From contig ML996689.1 in NCBI GenBank assembly GCA_010356995.1, positions 64,836-128,835 on the forward strand: a DNA stretch of 64,000 bases, given 5' to 3'. Position numbers and translations under genes: made by a program. This document shows positions 1-10,332 of this stretch, in pieces; the stretch's first letter is position 1; every line of letters starts with the position of its first letter. Source of the DNA: Trichodelitschia bisporula. Lineage: Eukaryota > Ascomycota > Dothideomycetes > Phaeotrichales > Phaeotrichaceae. The notes beneath the pieces are model-generated. The model had not been told where the DNA came from. It saw nothing but the letters and a program-made list of their open reading frames with translations, and searched no databases.

Positions 1-2552
1 CCCATCCTCCTACATAACTTCCCAGTGCCTCTCAGCGGAACATGCACCGCCCCCTCCGGCACCATACTCGGAACATAAACATCAATATTCCCATACGCAT
101 TCTTCGGAATCCGTCCCCCTACTATCGGCGGCGGGATAATCCACTCCGTCTGCCCGAGCCCATAAAGTCCCTGCAAACTCTTCTCCCCACTCGCGCGCTC
201 CGCCTCCGCCAGCTCGCGCCGCCGCGCCGTCGTGACTGCCCTGTACGGGACCCATTTGAGCGGCTGCTCGGCCTCGCGAATCGCCCGGCCCTCTTTGTGC
301 CATGTCTCGACGCTCTTGCAGGGCACAACGTCTTTGCGCAGGTACACCGGCTCGCGGACTTCGGGGACTTTCTTGCCGTCTTTTGTGCTGGCCTTCTTGA
401 CGACGAAGTCGCGCACGGGCTTCACACCTCGTTGTAAAGCTTCTTCCCGCCGCAGGTGTCGCTCCAACACGTACTTCCCACTCGCCTTAAACGCAGTGAG
501 GGATTCCGGCTCATCCGTCACGTTCTTCGGTGCGCGCACGGGCGCCACGCGCTGCAGGTCCGTGGCGTCTTCGATATCATCCGCGAGAGTGCGTTTCTGC
601 GGATGTCGTGTGTACCCCCCCATCACGCGCTTGAACCAGTCCAGCTGCTCGAAGCGAATGGCGCGGCCTAGTTTATTGAAGATCGGGATCTTGATGGGCG
701 GCAGGCGCATGCCCCGTGTCTTGCCGGGCCACACGTGCTTCTTGAGATAGCGCACTGTGACGTCTTTCGCGGTGCCGTCGGGCGAGTAGGCTACGACGTA
801 GGCGATGACTTGCTTTGCCTTTTCGGCGGGGCCGCCGCGGGGCTCGAAGAGGGCGAGGTGTTCGGGGTTGGTGGCGACGGTGGGCGCGAGGAGGGTTGAG
901 ACGGGGTAGTATATGTTTGATACTGGGGAGAGGACTTCGGTCCAGTAGGTTGGGAACTTGAGATCGCGGTCGTAGGACACGGATGCTTGTTTCCGCGGCG
1001 TGACGTGCACGGAGACGGCGGAGTCGGAGTCGGCGTCGGAATCGGCGTCGGCTTCGGAACCTGAGTCCGGTGCCGTGCTGAGGTCGCTGCTTTCGTCGCC
1101 GAGACTCATCGGTGCGGACAGAGTCCCACGCTCGGAACGCCGGGTCGGTCTTACAGGCCGGCTGGAAGAGCCAGCTGATGTTTTAGGAGCCGCACGCTTC
1201 GCGCGCTTCTTCGGCGGTGCCTCGCTCTCCTCATGAACCTCTACTGGCTTGACGGGCGGCTTGCGCGGGCCGGCCTCCTCAGTCTTTGTCCACCCAAACC
1301 CCACAGGCTGCAAACTCGCCACAAGCCTTGCCTCAATACCCAGGCCTCTTAGCAGCGCCGTAAATAACTGAGCACTCACATCACGACTCCCCTCGCACCG
1401 TCTCGCCGCATCGCGGAATTCATCCAAATTCGCAATGCGCTCGCCGAACCGTGCAGGGTCATGCTCCTCCGTCTCAAAAGCAGTGACTTCAGCCTCGAGC
1501 TCCTTCGTCGAGCGATACCCCTGTTTGCGCAGGGACGGAGCCGTGACGCGGAAGCGCTTCTTCCAGTACGCGGCTAGGTACTTGAGCAGGCGGAGGAGCG
1601 GGTTAGGGCCTGAGGGCGCCGGTGCCGCCAGGCCTTTGCCCTTGTCCTTCTTCTTTATCGCGGGCGCGGGCTCTAGCGTTGCTTTCCATTTTGCAACTTC
1701 GGCCTGCATGCCCGCCCCCAGGCCGTCTACGAGCGACTTTTGTACCTCCGCGTCCGAAATCCAGGAATTGCGGATCGCGTTATGCCACAGCAGGTAGAGG
1801 ACGTGCAGGCGGTGGGTCTGCACGCGGATGTACCGCTCTACTTTCGTCGGGCCCTTGCGGCCAGTTGTTGAGAAATCGTCTACCACGCCGGTGCCGGCTG
1901 TGAATGTGATTTCGAGGTCGCCGGAGGGCTCGGGGCCTTCGATGGCGGGAGCTAGCGCGTCTTCCCAGTCTTCTTCCTCCTCGCTGTCTGCGGCTGGTTT
2001 GGCGGAGATGACGTCTTCGAATTCGTCGCTGGCGGATTCGCTGTCGTTGCTACTCTCGGCGATGGCATTGGGGATGTTGACGGCCACTGTGGACGACTCG
2101 GGGGCGTCGAGGTCGTCAAAGATGGTCTTTTTCGGTCTTCCCACTGCACGTTTAGGTGGCTTCGACGGAGGCGCAGGCTTCGATTTGGCCTTCCCCTCAG
2201 CCTTTTGCGTCGTTTTCGACTTCGGGATCGCCTTCGGTTTCGCCACAGCTCGAGTCCGCTTCTTGGGCGCAGGGGACCAATCCACCTCCTCCTCATTCTC
2301 ATCTTCCTCTTCACTCTCTAGCTCACTCAGCTCATCGCTGCTCTCCTCCACATCCTCTTCGTGGGTATTGGCAACCTCCGCGGGGCGAAGTACCGGAGCG
2401 TCGAGATCCTCAAAGATAGTCTTCTTCGCTTTCGCGGCGGAGTTGGTCGCTCTAGGTTTCGGAATTACAACATTGGGAGCTGCCGCAGCACGGCGAGGTC
2501 GCTTTTTTGGTTCTTCCTCAGAAGCAGAGGGAGCGCGCTTGCGTGGAGGCAT
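1..2552 (-). CDS. RAD4: RAD4/XPC nucleotide-excision-repair damage-recognition protein (3' end outside window)
   Basis: One uninterrupted minus-strand frame runs from the ATG at 2552 to the window edge (850 codons). The product recognises helix-distorting DNA lesions in the nucleus, with Rad23, and starts global-genome nucleotide excision repair. The first ~250 residues are low-complexity, acidic and Lys-rich. A transglutaminase-like fold follows, then the beta-hairpin domains: BHD1 near residue 690 (YVLERHLRREEALQ), BHD2 near 735-820 (the stretch GGRIPKNAYGNIDVY is highly typical) and the first residues of BHD3 (VPLRGTGKLCRRM), where the window ends. The assignment rests on these family motifs. 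No intron is needed: the BHD3 codons are in phase with the ATG. The N-terminal tail carries the motif KKTIF(E/D)DLDAP twice, at about residues 42 and 140. Confidence 0.93.
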   Translation of the reverse strand, partial: MPPRKRAPSASEEEPKKRPRRAAAAPNVVIPKPRATNSAAKAKKTIFEDLDAPVLRPAEVANTHEEDVEESSDELSELESEEEDENEEEVDWSPAPKKRTRAVAKPKAIPKSKTTQKAEGKAKSKPAPPSKPPKRAVGRPKKTIFDDLDAPESSTVAVNIPNAIAESSNDSESASDEFEDVISAKPAADSEEEEDWEDALAPAIEGPEPSGDLEITFTAGTGVVDDFSTTGRKGPTKVERYIRVQTHRLHVLYLLWHNAIRNSWISDAEVQKSLVDGLGAGMQAEVAKWKATLEPAPAIKKKDKGKGLAAPAPSGPNPLLRLLKYLAAYWKKRFRVTAPSLRKQGYRSTKELEAEVTAFETEEHDPARFGERIANLDEFRDAARRCEGSRDVSAQLFTALLRGLGIEARLVASLQPVGFGWTKTEEAGPRKPPVKPVEVHEESEAPPKKRAKRAAPKTSAGSSSRPVRPTRRSERGTLSAPMSLGDESSDLSTAPDSGSEADADSDADSDSAVSVHVTPRKQASVSYDRDLKFPTYWTEVLSPVSNIYYPVSTLLAPTVATNPEHLALFEPRGGPAEKAKQVIAYVVAYSPDGTAKDVTVRYLKKHVWPGKTRGMRLPPIKIPIFNKLGRAIRFEQLDWFKRVMGGYTRHPQKRTLADDIEDATDLQRVAPVRAPKNVTDEPESLTAFKASGKYVLERHLRREEALQRGVKPVRDFVVKKASTKDGKKVPEVREPVYLRKDVVPCKSVETWHKEGRAIREAEQPLKWVPYRAVTTARRRELAEAERASGEKSLQGLYGLGQTEWIIPPPIVGGRIPKNAYGNIDVYVPSMVPEGAVHVPLRGTGKLCRRM

Positions 2553-3296
2553 TGTGAAGTGTCGGATTCCACGGTGGCGACGCCGGAGGTGAGGCGGAAA
2601 GCCCCGATGATGCTATCGTTCAACAGAATTGAGTGCTCGAGATAAGGAAAGGAGAGCTTCGAATCAGATTCTAAAGGCAGCAAGCACAAAAGAAACAGCA
2701 ACGCGATGCAATGACGACTTCGGTCGATGGTACCTGTTGCCAGCGACTCGAGGCGACGGCAGCTTACGGATGAGGTCGCGCAGCGTGGCGCGTAGTCACA
2801 TGATGTAAATCACCCTGTCTAGCCTCTTCTGGACATCGTCTGCATCATCAGCCTCGCTTCGGGACAATAGACCTTCCGAAAAAGTTGTAACCGCTCCGTT
2901 GGGGATACTTGCGGACTGGAATGGCCAGGAATTTCTCACGCGGCCTTCACACATGATCAGAGCAAGAAGAGTCGCCGTCGCTTTTACAACGCCGATTTTG
3001 GCCTTAACATGGAAGATTTCGTACATACGAAGCATGAAAAGCATTCGCGATGTAGACGGGACGATAAGTTCCTTCATAAAGGTCGGATGTCAATCGGCAA
3101 ATGGCCCGACCGTGAAGCAGATGTCGACGAGGTCACATAAAAAAATTCATGACGTGTGAGCAGCTTGACAGACAGACAGCTGCATGAAGCCAAGTAAGAA
3201 ACCGCCTTCTAACCTCGCCGCTAAAATCACCAGCATCAGCTTTTTTCCATCATGCAATCCCGAGATATCAACCACCACACTCATCCCTTCATCCCT
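2553..3296. other. Intergenic region between RAD4 and ARG2
   Basis: This contains the RAD4 promoter and the ARG2 3' flank. I see no convincing ORF, RNA gene or repeat. Short reading frames here lack codon bias or recognisable motifs. Confidence 0.6.
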
Positions 3297-5246
3297 TCAT
3301 CCCTTCTTCCCAGTATCAAGCCAACTAGGCTCAATTCCCCCACAAACCGCCACATAATCCGCCCACCTCTCCACCTCCCCTTCAATTTCATCCCCCGTCC
3401 AAAACATAGTCCACTTCCCCCCAGGAATCCTCCACGTCCCCCCCGCCCTCTCAAAATACCACTTATTAACCGGATTATCCACCCTACTCCTCCACACCAC
3501 GCCCCCCGGCAAACACGTCCTAACCATAGCATTAAACACCACATCCGCCACGCCCCCACTTCCCTGCGCCCGTCGCAGCACGGCAAATTTATCAAGGTAT
3601 GGCACGGCGGGCCGACCCTGCCCGGGGTCCTCCCACGTGAGTATCGCGCCCCCCTCGTACTCCCCCGCGACGATGATACCGGCTACCCTCCCCTGGATGC
3701 GGGAGAGGTAGTGCGCGGCGTCCAAAGGCCTGCCGAAGGAATCTTCAATCAGGTGTCTCAGACGCGCGAAGTCGATCCGCGGGTCCGATTCTAGGCGCAG
3801 TGGGCTGCCGCCCGGGCCGGGGGGGAGCCACGGCTCCGTGCGCGGGTCCGGGATCACGGTCAGTGGCATGCCGCGCTTGAAGAACGTCGCGGGCGTAGAC
3901 GAGCCGGCGGGCGCGAGCCGGCCCACCGGCAGGGAAGAGGATATGACGGGCCGGTCGGTGAGCAAGTTATGCAGCAGCGGATTCCGCTTTGGGCGCGTGC
4001 GCACACCCGTCTCGGGCACTTGAGGTGCAACGAGCGCACTCGATGCCGCTTCAGCGGGCGTCGTCAGCAGGGCTGAGCATGTCGGCGGGACCAGCGCCAG
4101 GGCATGTCGAATCAGATCCAGATTCTGCAGCGCGCGGTCATTCCCCGTGTTCTGCATATCCTCGCGTGTTTCCCCGTACTCCTGCTCCAGATTAATAAAA
4201 ATATGCGCGCCGTCGGGCCGCCTTGGCGCCGGAATCCCACCCAGCGGGTCAAGGACGATGATTCGATCTAAACTTGTGGGCGGTAGATCCGCGTCGATGG
4301 GGTTGAGGCCAGCGAAGAGTCGTGTTAGCGCTAGGACTACGTCATCGGCGCTCACGCGCTGGACTTGCGATGTAGGACTGTAGGCGAGGGGCGGGATGAC
4401 GAGCACGCGGCCGTGGGAGAGGGGGGAGAGGAAGAGTTTGTGTAGGTGCGCGTCGACGCCGGTGTTGACTTTGATGTTTGAGGGGATGGCGTTGGAGATG
4501 GGGGTGATGGTGAGGGCTTGCGATACTATGCTGGCTTGGACGTGCCGGTGTTGCTGGATTGCGTTGGCGATGCGCGCGGATTGGGTCATTACGCTATCCC
4601 GCCATTCCGGCGTGAGGGGGGGAGTGGAGGGGGGCGGCGTGGGCGGGTCGTCGTCTACTACGACTACGCTCAGGAGACCGAGGCGGGCGAGTTGGGCGAG
4701 GGTCAGGCCGACGCCGCTGAGGGTTTCATCGTTTAAGGACTGTGGCTCGCGGATTTTGACGATGGCGACGTGGAGAGGTTCGGTTGTGCGGGGGACGAGT
4801 AGGTCGGGGAGCGGCTGGTGAGTGAAGACGGGGCTGTCCTCGATGGACTTGATGGTGCCGTAGAGACCGCCGAGATTAACGCCGCTCTTGTACAGCCGCC
4901 AGTCGTGATCGCGGGCTACCTCGGGTTGCTTAATCGGAGCCGGCTTCTTCCCCTTGTCCTGTTTGAAGCGCTTGAGGTACGTTTGCGCATCGCGCTTCGT
5001 GGCCGTGGTGCTCAAGACGGAGAGGAAGAAATCGCGGCGAGAGAGCATCTCCCTGACGCCATTCTGCGGCGTCTTTTTCGTATCAACATCTTTGCCTTGT
5101 CGCGAGCTGGTGCAAAGCGGACATCGGAGTCGCTTGAAGCTCTTGAGCTGGCCGGTTAGCGTGGGCGGGGTGGGGTATGACTGGAGACTGACATTGGGGA
5201 CGGTCCGGCAGCCCCGCGCCGGAGAGCGGACGACGGAGTGCATCAT
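3297..5246 (-). CDS. ARG2: Mitochondrial N-acetylglutamate synthase (amino-acid acetyltransferase)
   Basis: 649 aa, intronless. It transfers acetyl from acetyl-CoA to glutamate, the first step of arginine/ornithine synthesis in the mitochondrial matrix. The N-terminus is Arg/Ser-rich with few acids, as in a matrix presequence. It is followed by the family signature REMLSRRDFFLSVLSTTATK near residues 86-105. The middle is a degenerate amino-acid-kinase-like region. The C-terminal ~150 residues form the NAT/GNAT domain: ILTWEDPG, VPYLDKFAVLRRAQGSGGVAD and NPVNKWYFERAGG are typical of fungal Arg2. The first of two adjacent Met codons was taken as the start. Length fits the fungal family. A TGACTC box lies ~75 bp upstream, consistent with CPC1/Gcn4 control (inference). 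Confidence 0.95.
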   Translation of the reverse strand: MMHSVVRSPARGCRTVPNVSLQSYPTPPTLTGQLKSFKRLRCPLCTSSRQGKDVDTKKTPQNGVREMLSRRDFFLSVLSTTATKRDAQTYLKRFKQDKGKKPAPIKQPEVARDHDWRLYKSGVNLGGLYGTIKSIEDSPVFTHQPLPDLLVPRTTEPLHVAIVKIREPQSLNDETLSGVGLTLAQLARLGLLSVVVVDDDPPTPPPSTPPLTPEWRDSVMTQSARIANAIQQHRHVQASIVSQALTITPISNAIPSNIKVNTGVDAHLHKLFLSPLSHGRVLVIPPLAYSPTSQVQRVSADDVVLALTRLFAGLNPIDADLPPTSLDRIIVLDPLGGIPAPRRPDGAHIFINLEQEYGETREDMQNTGNDRALQNLDLIRHALALVPPTCSALLTTPAEAASSALVAPQVPETGVRTRPKRNPLLHNLLTDRPVISSSLPVGRLAPAGSSTPATFFKRGMPLTVIPDPRTEPWLPPGPGGSPLRLESDPRIDFARLRHLIEDSFGRPLDAAHYLSRIQGRVAGIIVAGEYEGGAILTWEDPGQGRPAVPYLDKFAVLRRAQGSGGVADVVFNAMVRTCLPGGVVWRSRVDNPVNKWYFERAGGTWRIPGGKWTMFWTGDEIEGEVERWADYVAVCGGIEPSWLDTGKKG

Positions 5247-5318
5247 TGCACTTTGACAGCATCATATGGCGGGGAAGAGCAGCATTGGAGAGGAATTGGG
5301 GTGATGGGCGGGCTCTAG

Positions 5319-5324
5319 GAGTCA
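5319..5324 (-). promoter_or_regulatory. TGACTC half-consensus for CPC1/Gcn4 upstream of ARG2
   Basis: GAGTCA on the plus strand reads TGACTC toward ARG2, about 75 bp before its ATG. Gcn4/CpcA proteins bind TGA(C/G)TCA and control arginine genes in fungi. The match is one base short of the full palindrome, so the regulatory role is inference. Confidence 0.35.
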
Positions 5325-5792
5325 ATAAAGCAGGTTATTGGGCTGCACGACCGTGATCGCACCATGCCCTCACATGCCGATCAAAAATCTTATCTTATCG
5401 GAAACTAGCGGAGGCTGGACCCGCTTTGTGCATTGCATTAGGGAAGTGTGCACGTGCATAACGCAAGGCGAGGTTTCAGCCTTTCGTGATGACAGACTAC
5501 TCCATTAGTTCTAATCGCATAGGAAAGCGGCTAGAGCCCCAATTGCAATATCAATTGCTCGCTGCCGCCCAACTTCACCCCCATGTCTACATGATGTTCA
5601 ACCCACGTAAGCGGCACCCTTGCTCCAGTGACTCCGACGCCCATAATTATCGCTGGGTATCATTGCTGACGAAGAAGCCGCCCGCAGCTGACCGCATAGT
5701 AGCCCTCGGCCTTCCCCTTATATCAGTCCTCAGCCAACCTCAGCAGTCCTCAGTTCCCCATCATATTTTTCAGCCTCCAAAGCAACCCCGCC

Positions 5793-6791
5793 ATGACTCC
5801 CCGAATCGCCTGGATCGGCCTCGGCAACATGGGCCGGGTATGCCCTCCTCCCCACAATACCACCCTAACAGAGCACAGGGCATGTCCACCAACCTGGTCC
5901 GCAAAGCCTCCCTCTCCCGCCCCCTAATCCTCTTCAACCGGACCGCATCCCGAGCCGAGCAACATGCTGCCACGCTGGGTGACTTGGCCGCCGTTGCGCC
6001 GACCCTTGAATCTGCTATTACGGACGCGGACATCATATTCACCTCCCTCGGCAGTGACTCCGCAGTAACATCCACCCTAGACTTCGCCCTATCCCTCCCC
6101 ATCACAGGGAAACTCTTCGTCGAAACCTCCACCGTCGCCCCCTCCACCGCCTCCGCCCTCGCCTCACGGATCACCGCCGCCGGCGCCTCCTACGTATCCA
6201 TGCCCGTCTTCGGCGCGCCGCCGATGGCCGACGCCGGCGTGGTGGTGTGCGTTCTCGCGGGACCAGCCGAGGCCGTCGCGCGGGTGAAGCCGTACGCCGC
6301 CGGAGTCATAGGCCGCGCGAATATCGATCTCTCCGGGCAAGATCCGGGGCAGGCGCTGCTGCTCAAGGTGCTCGGGAACACGTTTATATTCGGGATGATA
6401 GAGACACTAGGGGCGGGGCTCGTGGCAGCCGAGAAGACCGGGCTCGGCGTGGGGTATATACAGCAGTTCGTGAATTTGCTGTTTCCGGGGCCGATGGCGA
6501 TGTATGCGGAGCGGATGGTGGTGGGGACATACTGGCGGAAGGAGGTGAGTGTCCCCCTCCCGGTAAGGATGCCGTGCTGATGAACAGCCGCTCGGCCCGG
6601 TGGATGTCGCGCGGAAGGATGCGGGGCATGCGCTTGCGCTGGCGGAGGGGGCGGGGGCGCGGTTGCCCGTTGTGGAACTTGCGGAGGGGCATTTGAGGGC
6701 TGTGAAGGAGTATATGGGGGAGAGGGGGGATATTGCGGGGATATATGGCGCGTTGAGGCAGGAGGCGGGGTTGAAGTTTGAGAACGAGTAG
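5793..6791 (+). CDS. 3-hydroxyisobutyrate dehydrogenase-like / 6-phosphogluconate dehydrogenase-family oxidoreductase
   Basis: Model: join(5793..5837, 5879..6544, 6588..6791), 304 aa. Splicing out a 41-bp intron (5838-5878, with CTAAC) rebuilds the NAD(P)-binding N-terminus IAWIGLGNMGRGMSTNLVRK, which is diagnostic of this superfamily. The 43-bp second intron (6545-6587) joins YWRKE to PLGPVDVARKDAGHAL. The catalytic-domain Lys region is seen as LLLKVLGNTFIFGMIETLGAG, with a following all-alpha domain. The likely activity is NAD(P)-dependent oxidation of a small beta-hydroxy acid or a related reductase reaction; the substrate cannot be read from sequence. It is divergent from ARG2 across 546 bp. 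Length matches the family (~300 aa). The longer frame beginning at 5486 is not the gene, because it reads through the first intron. Confidence 0.88.
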
Positions 6792-7635
6792 CTGATCCGG
6801 CAAGGACCCGAGCGCCGTGGCGCTTATGGCGAGGGTGTCTTGTCATGGCTTGAAGGTTCGATTTCCCTATGCTTTTCGTTAGCGTGAGGTAACGATGGCT
6901 TTTGAAACTAAAGCTCATGAGGAGAAAGCTTGGTTCAAAGCTTCGACGTGGCCGGTCGCGGGGCTAGGTATCACTCCTTTTTTGTTCGCCGGAGCCGACA
7001 TCCTGCTTCCCCAATTCCCCGAACCGGATATTGGGAATCTTATCCACGGCCCGACTGGAGATATGACACCTCCCGGCAGCCGAATAGGTTGGGAGCCTGA
7101 GAACAACAGGCCAGCGGCCGAGTCAATCGCCTGATACGAGTGAAGGAGATTGCTCAAACTCCCAACCGACTGCGTATCGAGGCCTAACCCGAGCGTCTCA
7201 CGTATTGATAACAAAGGCCTAGTTCCCAGTTACCCAAAGCACTAAAGCAACAATTAAAGATTGCTACTTACCGGTACCGCCCACCGCATATCCCAAACTC
7301 AGCTCCAACCCCACATCACCATTCAAATCCCCCTAGCGCCATGCACTTCCCCAGACCACGGTAACCCTTCCGCACTCCGCTATCCCATGACTATCCACCC
7401 CAAATCCCATGCCCGGAACGCCACACCAGCCCAACCAACCAACTCGCGCCCCGGCCCGTCCCCGGAACAAGGTACCCGCAAGGCTGCCCAGACCCAGTCC
7501 ACACACCCCGGATAATCGGCATCGCCACGCTAGAGGCGCATTAGAACCGCGCCACGGCCGTCACAGCAACATACTTAGAAGCTGAGATGGCACCGCGATG
7601 CCGTGTTGAAAGTTTGGCCTTTTGCCCCCACGATC
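6792..7635. other. Intergenic region
   Basis: I see no recognisable gene, RNA or repeat. It includes the promoter of the MFS gene that follows. Confidence 0.5.
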
Positions 7636-9378
7636 ATGAAGTCGGATGAGAAGCCAGACGTGCTGGAGCGCGATTCGCCGTCACCAGACCTCGACCCCGA
7701 GCGCGGGGCGGACATCGAGCCCGTAGAGGAAAAAGCATCACCCGAGGTCGCGAATCTGATGGATTTGGACAAGGGCCTCGTGGGATGGGACAGCGAAGAC
7801 GACGATGAGAACCCACAGTACGTACCGGCAACCCGCCCGATCAGCTCTCCCCGCTAAGTTTCAGAAACTGGCGACCCTGGAAAAAAGCTTACAACATGAT
7901 CCTAATCGGCACAATCTCAACCCTCAGGTACTTGCCCCTCCCCCCCAAACCCCTCGCCTCCTCAATGGTCGCCCCCGGCACCGCCCTCACAATGGCCAGC
8001 CTGCACGAACCAAGCGCCGTAATCGGCTCCTTCAGTGTCACAATCTTCGTCCTGGGCTACGCCGTCGGCCCCCTGTTCCTCGGCCCGCTGAGCGAGATGT
8101 ACGGGCGGTATATCGTGGTGTGCGCGAGCACCGCCGTATTCGACGCATTCCTGCTCGGCAGCGCGCTGGCGCCGAATATGCCGGGGCTGATCGTAATGCG
8201 TTTCCTGGCTGGCATCGGTGGCAGCGGCGTGATGACCATTGCGCCCGCCATTGTTGCGGATATGTACCCCATTGAGCGCCGCGCGTTCACTATGAGCCTA
8301 ATCATCATGGCGCAGAGCGCTGGGCCGGCGCGTAGGTCTCCCCGGGTCCCTCGTGAGGCGGCTGCTGATGCGTGTAGTTGGTCCTATTTGCGGCGGATTC
8401 ATTGCTGAGGGCCTGGGCTGGCGGTGGGCGTACTGGATTCTGCTCATGGCGGCGGGGGCTACAACCGTATTCCTGCTGCTCTTCATGCCCGAGTCGTATG
8501 CGCCGATCGTACTGGCGCGCAAAGCGGCCCGTCTGCGCAAGGAGACAGGGCGGGAAGACCTACAAACCCGGCTGGCGCGGGCGGACAACCAATCCACGTT
8601 GCTGCGCACAAGCATCGTGCGGCCGCTGAAGGTTCGTCTCCAAGACACCCCCCACTCGAAAACGATACTAATTCGCCGGGCAGCTCCTCACCAAATCCCC
8701 CATCGCAATCATGATCTGCGGGTACATCGCCACCGTATATGGCTTCCTATACCTCATGTTCACGACCATCCCCGACGTATTCCGCGGCTCGTACGGGTGG
8801 TCGACATCCATCACAGGCCTCGCCTACACAGGCCTGTGCATCGGGATGCTCGTCGCACTCGCGGTGATCATGTGCACCAGCGACGCGGCCGCGATGCGGC
8901 TCACGCGGGCCAACGGGGGCAAATTCGAGCCCGAGTTCCGGATGCCGCATTCCTTTTATTACGCCACGCTGCTGCCCGTGTCGCTGCTGTGGTACGGGTG
9001 GACGGCGGAGAAGGGCGTGCACTGGTGCGTCCCATGCCCCCTCAGCACAATCCCTTCCCAACTAACGAGCCCAGGATATCGCCCATCATCGGTATGTCGC
9101 TCTTCGGCGCCGGCATGCTGGGCCTGTTCATGGCCTCGCAGCTGTACCTCGTCGACGCGTACCCGCTGTACGCAGCCTCAGCCGCGGCCACCGTTCGTAC
9201 GGCGTTGAGTATCATAGGCGCGTTTTTGCCTCTTGCTGGTCCACCGCTGTATTCGGCGCTCGGCGTGGGGAAGGGGAATACGGTGCTGGCGGGGATATCG
9301 GTGGCTATGCTGCCGATTCCGATATTACTGTACCGGTATGGGAAGGGGATTCGGGAGCGATGGCCGGTGGAGTTGTAG
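7636..9378 (+). CDS. MFS transporter, DHA1-type (drug:H+ antiporter family)
   Basis: Model: join(7636..7817, 7865..8331, 8378..8631, 8684..9024, 9075..9378), 515 aa. The introns are 47, 46, 52 and 50 bp. Correct splicing restores family motifs: ENPQNWRPWKKAYN before TM1, LGYAVGPLFLGPLSEMYGR (loop 2-3 signature), AQSAGPALGPICGGFIAEG (antiporter-type motif in TM5), and HWISPIIGMSLFGAGMLGLF across the last junction. The ~60-residue acidic N-terminal tail and twelve hydrophobic segments fit a plasma-membrane proton-driven exporter of small molecules; the substrate is unknown. The stretch near 7925-7970 (LRYLPLPPKPLASSM) is a little longer than in homologues and could hide a non-canonical intron. 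An in-frame ATG at 7603 is possible, but 7636 suits the family better. Confidence 0.88.
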
Positions 9379-9427
9379 GTGGGGTAGACAAAGGCGTGTT
9401 TTGGTATGTCTGTGATGCGTGCGTGCC

Positions 9428-9490
9428 GTTGTGATGGTTGTGATGGTTGTGATGGTTGTGATGGTTGTGATGGTTGTGATGGTTGTGATG
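9428..9490 (+). repeat. Seven perfect copies of a 9-bp tandem repeat (GTTGTGATG)
   Basis: GTTGTGATG is repeated seven times without mismatch, just past the stop of the MFS gene and probably within its 3' untranslated region. It is a minisatellite expected to vary in length between strains. Confidence 0.95.
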
Positions 9491-10122
9491 TTGGGATGTC
9501 GGTGACGCACGCGATGATGCGGAAGGGTTGGGCTTGTGTTGGACGCTCCTTCCCGGGGGTCGAGTATCCAGGCTCGCTGGCGAAGATGAAGCCTGAATGC
9601 ATGACCAGTATTCGAGACTTCATAGTACGCTGACCATGTTGTCGGCGGCTGGGCAGTCTGGAACACTGAACGCGAGACGCGCAATGAGACGTGACGCGAT
9701 GCGGCATCAAGATCGGGTCAGCATTATCTACGTTGATGGGGAGCACGTAGCATTCACAGAGCACTCAGTTAAATATGAACAGCCATGAAGCAGTTGGATA
9801 TATCCGTCATGATCAGAATTACCACAGCGCAAACTCTTCCTCGACAGCCCGCACCAGGCGAACCCATCGATGAAAAGAAGCATAAGAGCAGACCATCAAA
9901 AATTAAGCCAGTGAGGCCCCCGAAGGAGACTCATACCAACACCTCTCCACGCTGTGCAATGCAGGAGGTCCTGGCAGGCTTCCGCATTCTTGAGCGCGGA
10001 TAGCCCCAACAAGGTAAGTATGAAGAAGAGAAGAAGAGGAGGAGGAGGGGAGAGGGCGGTTTTTATACCCTCCGAGAGAGGGAGTCAGCTGATCTGGAAA
10101 AAGGTTTCTCCGGCTTCAGAAA

Positions 10123-10216
10123 GGTGCAAGGGCCGTGCCAAAAGGTCGTGGCTGCCCTCGCGCACAAAGTCGCCTAGGCAGGGCGGCCACGACTTTTTCC
10201 CACGGCCCTTGGTGCA
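10123..10216. repeat. Imperfect 36-bp inverted repeat (fold-back) upstream of RRP8
   Basis: The left arm 10123-10158 and right arm 10180-10216 are inverted copies matching at most positions, separated by 21 nt. Shared cores include AAGGGCCGTG/CACGGCCCTT and GTCGTGGC/GCCACGAC. It lies 117-210 bp before the RRP8 ATG. It may be a MITE remnant or a hairpin in the leader. The right-arm core recurs near 25520, and a looser version occurs near 57771. Confidence 0.8.
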
Positions 10217-10332
10217 TCCTGCACGGCTGTCGGAACATATTTGAGCCGACAAAAAGTTCTGTGAGCTTCACGGCGCAAATCTTCTCGAGCCTGAACAGTC
10301 ACTTTTTACGATACCCCTCGCGTTCCGCAATC

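Noticed and set aside
5247-5792. Arginine-attenuator-peptide uORF upstream of ARG2
   Set aside because: That uORF belongs to the carbamoyl-phosphate synthetase small-subunit gene, and no matching peptide is seen here.
5486-6580. 364-aa plus-strand frame as the dehydrogenase gene
   Set aside because: It reads through intron 5838-5878 and lacks the true N-terminal GLGNMG motif in frame; the spliced model starting at 5793 fits the family.
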